In this document: in pieces, positions 5,139 through 8,903 of the stretch
Position numbering within the stretch: position 1 is the first letter of the stretch
Layout: the number at the start of each line of letters is the position of its first letter
Assembly (NCBI GenBank): GCA_001786365.1
Contig: MFWK01000003.1
Span: forward strand, 7,751 to 16,653
DNA: 8,903 bases
Reading direction: 5' to 3'
Origin: Candidatus Nomurabacteria bacterium RIFOXYD2_FULL_35_12
GTDB taxonomy: Bacteria > Patescibacteriota > Minisyncoccia > Phycocordibacterales > UBA9973
Program-made: the position numbers and the translations under genes
Notes under the pieces: generated by a model
The model's input: the letters and a program-made list of their open reading frames with translations, nothing else
Told to the model about the DNA's origin: nothing
Database searches by the model: none

Positions 5139-6938
5139 TTATTTAAACTTTACTTTTTCTTCTTTTCCTTTAGTTATTTTACTTATTTGAAAGACGGAAT
5201 TTTGTTGTGTAGGATTTTTTTGGACGGTCATAGAACCATCTCTGAATAATTTTATTTTTAGTAGCATGCCTTTCATTGTTTCTATGCTCCAAGATTGGTC
5301 AAATATAAAATTGCCGAGTGAGTAGGCAATATATCCATTTTTATAAACTTCTGTGTCTTCTACTACATGCGGATGTGCGCCAATGATTATTTTTGCGCCA
5401 GCATCTATTGCTTTGTGTGCTAAATTTTCTTGTCTTTTATTATGTTTTTTTATATATTCTTCACCGAAATGGAAAGAAACAATTAGATAGTTAACTTGTT
5501 TTGATGCATTTTTTATTATTTCATCAAAATCAGGATCACTGACGAGGAGGACACCCGCTTTGTCGGTAGTTGCTTTCATATAGTCTGGTCCTTTATCGGA
5601 GAAACTAAGAAATCCGATTTTCATTCCATATTTTTCAATAATCACAGGTGTTTTTGCTTCCAAAATATTATTTCCTCCACCAGTGTAAAATATTTCATTT
5701 TCTTTTAGGCGAGAAAGTGTGTCAATAAAAGCGATACGACCCCAATCAGCCATATGGTTGTTTGCTAGAGATAAAACATTTATACCTAGACCTTTTAAAG
5801 CTGGGATAACAGTCGGATCCATTCTAAAAGAATATAGATTTTTCTGATCAGTACCTTGATCAGAGACAGTACCTTCTAAGTTTGCGAATACAATATCGGA
5901 ATCTTTTAATAATTCAGACAAATCTTTTGATTTTTGAAAAAGTTTGGAATAATCATTGTTGAAATTTTTTCTAACTGAATTTTTTACTCCGCGGTCAAGC
6001 ATCATATCACCACCGAAAGTCATAGTTATAAAATTTGGGTCTTTTATGTCCGGCATCCCGACTTTTTCTTGCACCCAATTAGTATTTGCATCCGAAGCGC
6101 CTCCATAATACACATTTTTCTTTAAGTATTTTAAAATAGTTTCTACATCTTTCTTTCTGTCAGAACTTGAGAGTAATATTATAGAGATTGGTCGAAGTCC
6201 TGTTTGTCCGAGGGGTAATGAAAAGTTGGAAACAACTGTTTGTTTTGCTTCGTCTGTATAACCACTCTTTCCTCCAAAATATCCTTCTTTGTTTAGGAAT
6301 TGGCTGATATTTGACCAGCTATGGCTTTTATTGGAATAACTTTTTTTAGTGGTAATTTGGAGAATTTCTATTTTTTCTTTATTTAAATATCCTGTTAATT
6401 TGAATATATCGGAAACGGTTGATTGATTGTTTGAGGAAAGACCACTCGGATCTTCATAAACAGTTCCAGACATTTTTAAAATGTTTGTCTGTTCATTCAT
6501 CTTCGCTATAAAGCTATCTCTGGTGAAATATTCCGCGATTACTTCCGCTGCATCGTTGCTGGATTCTAAAAGTAGAGGATAGAGTAAAGTAGAGATTTTT
6601 ATTTTTTCTCCAAATTTTAATTCACCATTTGTGCCTTTTGTATTTATAGCCTTTTTGCTTACTTTTGTAGTGTCGTCCGATTTCATCACTAGATTTGCGA
6701 CGAGTGCCGTCATGAGCTTGGAAATAGAAGCGATAGGGAATTTATCTTCTTGATTTTTAGAAAGGATTACTTCTCCGGTATTCAAATCGCCGACGAGATA
6801 TGCTTTGGCTGATAGTTTTAATTGTTGTTTTGTATCTTTATTGATATAAAAATACTGAGAAACAGCTTCAGTTTTTCTTGCAAAAGAAATAGAAAAAAAC
6901 AAAACAAAAATAGTAAATATTAAAAGGTATTTTTTCAT
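5139..6938 (-). CDS. Exported D-Ala-D-Ala carboxypeptidase (S11) fused to a CapA-type metallophosphatase
   Basis: A two-domain extracytoplasmic protein of 599 residues. A Lys-Lys start and hydrophobic stretch (about 4-20, ending SFA) form a signal peptide or membrane anchor. Domain 1 (about 38-275) is a penicillin-binding D,D-carboxypeptidase trimming peptidoglycan stem peptides: SISK (S71 nucleophile, K74), SSN (126-128) and KSG (224-226). Domain 2 (about 303-565) is a CapA/PGA_cap calcineurin-like fold linked to poly-gamma-glutamate capsule synthesis: GGDMMLDRGV (309-318), NLEG (353-356), LANNHMADWG (391-400), SFHFGEEY (488-495), GAHPHVVE (520-527) and YSLGNFIFD (539-547). Both catalytic sets are complete. 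The usual PBP5 C-terminal beta domain is absent, with CapA in its place. The ATG overlaps the rnr stop (ATGA), implying coupled translation. Substrate of the CapA half is unknown; the fusion suggests cell-wall or surface-polymer work. Confidence 0.92.
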   Translation of the reverse strand: MKKYLLIFTIFVLFFSISFARKTEAVSQYFYINKDTKQQLKLSAKAYLVGDLNTGEVILSKNQEDKFPIASISKLMTALVANLVMKSDDTTKVSKKAINTKGTNGELKFGEKIKISTLLYPLLLESSNDAAEVIAEYFTRDSFIAKMNEQTNILKMSGTVYEDPSGLSSNNQSTVSDIFKLTGYLNKEKIEILQITTKKSYSNKSHSWSNISQFLNKEGYFGGKSGYTDEAKQTVVSNFSLPLGQTGLRPISIILLSSSDRKKDVETILKYLKKNVYYGGASDANTNWVQEKVGMPDIKDPNFITMTFGGDMMLDRGVKNSVRKNFNNDYSKLFQKSKDLSELLKDSDIVFANLEGTVSDQGTDQKNLYSFRMDPTVIPALKGLGINVLSLANNHMADWGRIAFIDTLSRLKENEIFYTGGGNNILEAKTPVIIEKYGMKIGFLSFSDKGPDYMKATTDKAGVLLVSDPDFDEIIKNASKQVNYLIVSFHFGEEYIKKHNKRQENLAHKAIDAGAKIIIGAHPHVVEDTEVYKNGYIAYSLGNFIFDQSWSIETMKGMLLKIKLFRDGSMTVQKNPTQQNSVFQISKITKGKEEKVKFK

Positions 6939-8903
6939 AATAAAATATAATCTATTGTTTTTCTTTCCAAATCAACTCCTTTTACTTTCATTTTCACAGA
7001 ATCACCTAAATGATATCCTTTTTTCTTTTTTTGTCCGAGTAATTCCAATTTTTTTTCGTTGAAAATATAATAATCGTCTTTCATGTCTCGCACTCGCACG
7101 AGTCCTTCGCATTTTGTTTCAATTTCTTCCACATAGATACCCCATTCGGTGATGCCACTGATGATGCCTTCAAAATGTTCTCCTGTTCGTTTACTCATGT
7201 ATTCAACTTGTTTGTATTTTATAGAAGCCCTCTCTGCATCAGAGGCGCGTTTTTCTTGCTCGGATGAAATTCTGGCAATTTTTTCGTATTCAAGCAGTTT
7301 TTTCCCGACGCTTGCGGTCGGGACCCCGACCCCTCTAGGCGTCGGGGCTTTTTTTAGATAGTCAGTTAATATTCTGTGTATCATTATGTCTGGATATCTT
7401 CTGATAGGGGAAGTAAAATGGGTGTAATGTTCAAAAGCTAGACCGTAATGTCCGATATTTTTTGTGGAATAAATTGCTTTCGCCATAGATCTGATGATTG
7501 CTCGGCTGACCGTATTTCTGATTGTTTCTTTCGTATTTTTTCCTGCCAATCCTTTCAGGATGTTATTTATTTCATATTTTGGGATAATTCCATTAACTAA
7601 AGAAACTTTATAACCCAAACTTCGCAAGAAAAATGCCAAATCCTCCATTTTTTCTCTGCTTGGAAGATCGTGAATACGATATAGAGAGATGCTTTCGTCT
7701 TTCTTGCCTTTTATCATTTTTGGCGATAGAGTTTCCGCCACTTTTTTATTTGCCAAAAGCATAAACTCTTCGACTAGTTTGTTTGAGTCGCCACGTTCCT
7801 TTTTTATTACTTTTATTGGAACTCCATTTTTATCTAGCACAAACTTTACTTCTTCTTGTTCTAGTGACATAGCACCTTTTTTAAATCTTTCAATCGTGAG
7901 GAGTTTTGCTAAATTGTTTAAAGTAGACAATTCTTTGTGTAGGGGAGAGCCTGATTTTTTTATTGTTTCTTCTGCTTCTTCATAAGTAAATCTTTTTTGA
8001 GAATGGATTACGGTGCGTCCATACCATTCGTTTTTTATTTTTAAATGATTGTTTGCGTTTTTTTCTATAACAAAGACGGCGCTCATCGTGAGTCTGTCTT
8101 TATTTGGAACTAGACTACATAAGTCATTTGAAAGTTCCTCTGGAAGCATGGGAATTGTCCTGTCTACTAGGTATACCGAAGTTCCACGGCCTTTTGCTTC
8201 TATATCTAGAGCACTTCCGACTTTTACATAATGCGAAACGTCGGCGATGTGGATACCTATTTCGTATACCTCACCCCCCGCCCTCTCCTTATTGAGTAGA
8301 GGGAGCTCTTGAAAAGAAATTGCATCATCAAAATCTTTTGCGTCTGATGGATCAATGGTAAAAGTTAAAACTTTTCTAAAATCTTTGCGCCCTACATAAT
8401 CATTTTCTTTTATCCCGTGTTTTTTTATTTCTCTTGCTTCATCTTCTACTTTGTCTGGCAATTCTGAATCAAAACCTTTTTCTATTGCGATAGCTTGCAT
8501 CTCGGTATTGTTGTCACCCGGGCGTCCTAAAACCTTTATCACTTTACCTTCCGGAGTTTTACGAGCATCTGTCCAAGAAACTATTTCAACAAAAACTTTG
8601 TCTCCGGCTTTTGCTCCGTTTGTCATTTTTTCTCTGATTAGAATATCTGTATACATTTTTGTATCATCAGGATTAAAGAAAAATATGCCGTTTTTTAATT
8701 CCAAAACTCCGGCAAAACGGATTTTTGCGCGATTAATTATTCTCGATACTTCTGCACTTTGTCTGTTTTTTCCTTTTGGGTGAAGGATTATCTCTACAGT
8801 GTCTCCATGAAGGGCTGTATTTAAATGCTTGAAATCAATTTCAGGATCTTCTCCATTTTGTCTGCTTTTTTCTCCTCCGATTGCGACATATCCAGTACCT
8901 TTT
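6935..8903 (-). CDS. rnr: Ribonuclease R (RNB-family 3'-5' exoribonuclease), 5' partial
   Basis: The frame is open to the right edge, so the start lies beyond it; a TTG at 8704 is internal, since the 66 codons upstream of it form a cold-shock/OB domain (e.g. LNTALHGDTVEIIL). RNase R degrades structured RNA processively in the cytoplasm. Of 655 visible residues, the RNB catalytic core has DPSDAKDFDDAIS (184-196) with the metal-binding aspartates, and HYTHFTSPIRRYPD (492-505). A C-terminal S1 domain (about 572-655) starts HFEGIISGITEWGIYVEE. There is no long basic tail. Two palindromic repeats are translated within it: ELPLLNKERAGGEV (199-212), just after the catalytic motif, and a 15-residue stretch APTPRGVGVPTASVG (519-533) after the RNB signature. 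Neither hits a known catalytic residue. The TGA stop overlaps the downstream ATG, so it is the first seen gene of a two-gene operon. Confidence 0.94.
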   Translation of the reverse strand, partial: KGTGYVAIGGEKSRQNGEDPEIDFKHLNTALHGDTVEIILHPKGKNRQSAEVSRIINRAKIRFAGVLELKNGIFFFNPDDTKMYTDILIREKMTNGAKAGDKVFVEIVSWTDARKTPEGKVIKVLGRPGDNNTEMQAIAIEKGFDSELPDKVEDEAREIKKHGIKENDYVGRKDFRKVLTFTIDPSDAKDFDDAISFQELPLLNKERAGGEVYEIGIHIADVSHYVKVGSALDIEAKGRGTSVYLVDRTIPMLPEELSNDLCSLVPNKDRLTMSAVFVIEKNANNHLKIKNEWYGRTVIHSQKRFTYEEAEETIKKSGSPLHKELSTLNNLAKLLTIERFKKGAMSLEQEEVKFVLDKNGVPIKVIKKERGDSNKLVEEFMLLANKKVAETLSPKMIKGKKDESISLYRIHDLPSREKMEDLAFFLRSLGYKVSLVNGIIPKYEINNILKGLAGKNTKETIRNTVSRAIIRSMAKAIYSTKNIGHYGLAFEHYTHFTSPIRRYPDIMIHRILTDYLKKAPTPRGVGVPTASVGKKLLEYEKIARISSEQEKRASDAERASIKYKQVEYMSKRTGEHFEGIISGITEWGIYVEEIETKCEGLVRVRDMKDDYYIFNEKKLELLGQKKKKGYHLGDSVKMKVKGVDLERKTIDYILL
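7303..7347 (-). repeat. 45-base palindromic element inside rnr
   Basis: On the coding strand it matches the smc element (3045-3089) at 42 of 45 positions in the same orientation, yet is read one base out of register relative to smc. Outer arms CCCGACGC/GCGTCGGG and inner arms GGTCGGG/CCCGACC are conserved. A-runs flank it on the coding strand. On the + strand the hairpin is followed by a T7 run. Confidence 0.88.
8270..8308 (-). repeat. Second palindromic insertion in rnr (unrelated family)
   Basis: A GC-rich stretch whose CCCTCT (8281-8286) and AGAGGG (8298-8303) arms form a hairpin, next to a C6 run. It is translated as ELPLLNKERAGGEV between FQ and YEIGIHIADVSHYV, where other RNase R proteins have a short turn. 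Its sequence does not resemble the GTCGGG elements. The PLLNKERAG reading is, from memory, a recurring translation of a dispersed bacterial repeat; this was not searched. Confidence 0.65.

Noticed and set aside
5843..5864. Perfect 8-base inverted repeat (TCTGATCA/TGATCAGA) with a 6-base loop inside the CapA-domain coding region
   Set aside because: It encodes DQGTDQ, where two similar Asp-Gln codon pairs produce the symmetry; no second copy or GC shift was seen, so chance is adequate.
6051..6070. CCCGAC in the carboxypeptidase-CapA gene as another copy of the GTCGGG element
   Set aside because: Only a single half-arm is present with no matching GTCGGG nearby; it encodes conserved-looking linker residues.
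8702..8704. TTG at 8704 as the rnr start
   Set aside because: The frame stays open to the window edge and the upstream codons encode a recognisable RNase R cold-shock domain.
7149..8783. Several + strand open frames of 60-110 codons opposite rnr
   Set aside because: They are antisense shadows of a strongly conserved gene, with low-complexity Ser/Phe-rich translations and no start signals.

Overview
The window is AT-rich, tightly packed bacterial chromosome. It looks like a small-genome lineage of the Candidate Phyla Radiation (Patescibacteria/Parcubacteria type). That placement is an inference from compact, fused or shortened housekeeping genes, gaps of a few bases, few clear Shine-Dalgarno sites, and TGA used as an ordinary stop (rnr and the transposase gene end in TGA), which argues against the recoded SR1/Gracilibacteria group. 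No rRNA or tRNA gene is present to confirm it.

Left part (2-3497, + strand): a collinear cluster of the end of a NusB protein fused to a NUDIX hydrolase, then rnc (RNase III), then a short SMC-family ATPase. The nusB/rnc/smc group covers RNA processing and chromosome maintenance. The SMC protein has SMC-type heads, but is only 721 residues long and carries a CPTC zinc-hook motif in the middle where an SMC hinge would be expected.

Middle part (about 3467-4753): an insertion-like block. It holds an unrecognised, visibly more GC-rich 104-residue gene with its own promoter, a possible terminator, and a REP-associated tyrosine (Y1/HUH) transposase gene bounded by two identical 25-base palindromes, with a third degenerate copy inside the gene. 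The last ten codons of smc, including the stop, occur again at the far side of the block, and both changes in the last nine codons are synonymous. This suggests that the block came in by recombination or integration at the 3' end of smc. A 125-residue gene of unknown function follows.

Right part (5139-8903, - strand): rnr (RNase R, 5' end beyond the window) overlaps by 4 bases (ATGA) a gene for an exported fusion of a D-Ala-D-Ala carboxypeptidase (S11) with a CapA-type metallophosphatase domain. These converge on the left cluster with only 2 bases between stop codons.

The most striking feature is a set of GC-rich palindromic elements lying inside protein-coding genes. A 45-base element in smc and rnr matches at 42 of 45 positions but is read in different frames. 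A diverged relative extends the NUDIX protein, and an unrelated palindromic repeat forms a second insertion in rnr. They resemble in principle the Rickettsia palindromic elements, which insert in frame and are translated. The window also holds an active-looking RAYT unit whose own palindrome supplies its promoter -35 box and its stop codon.
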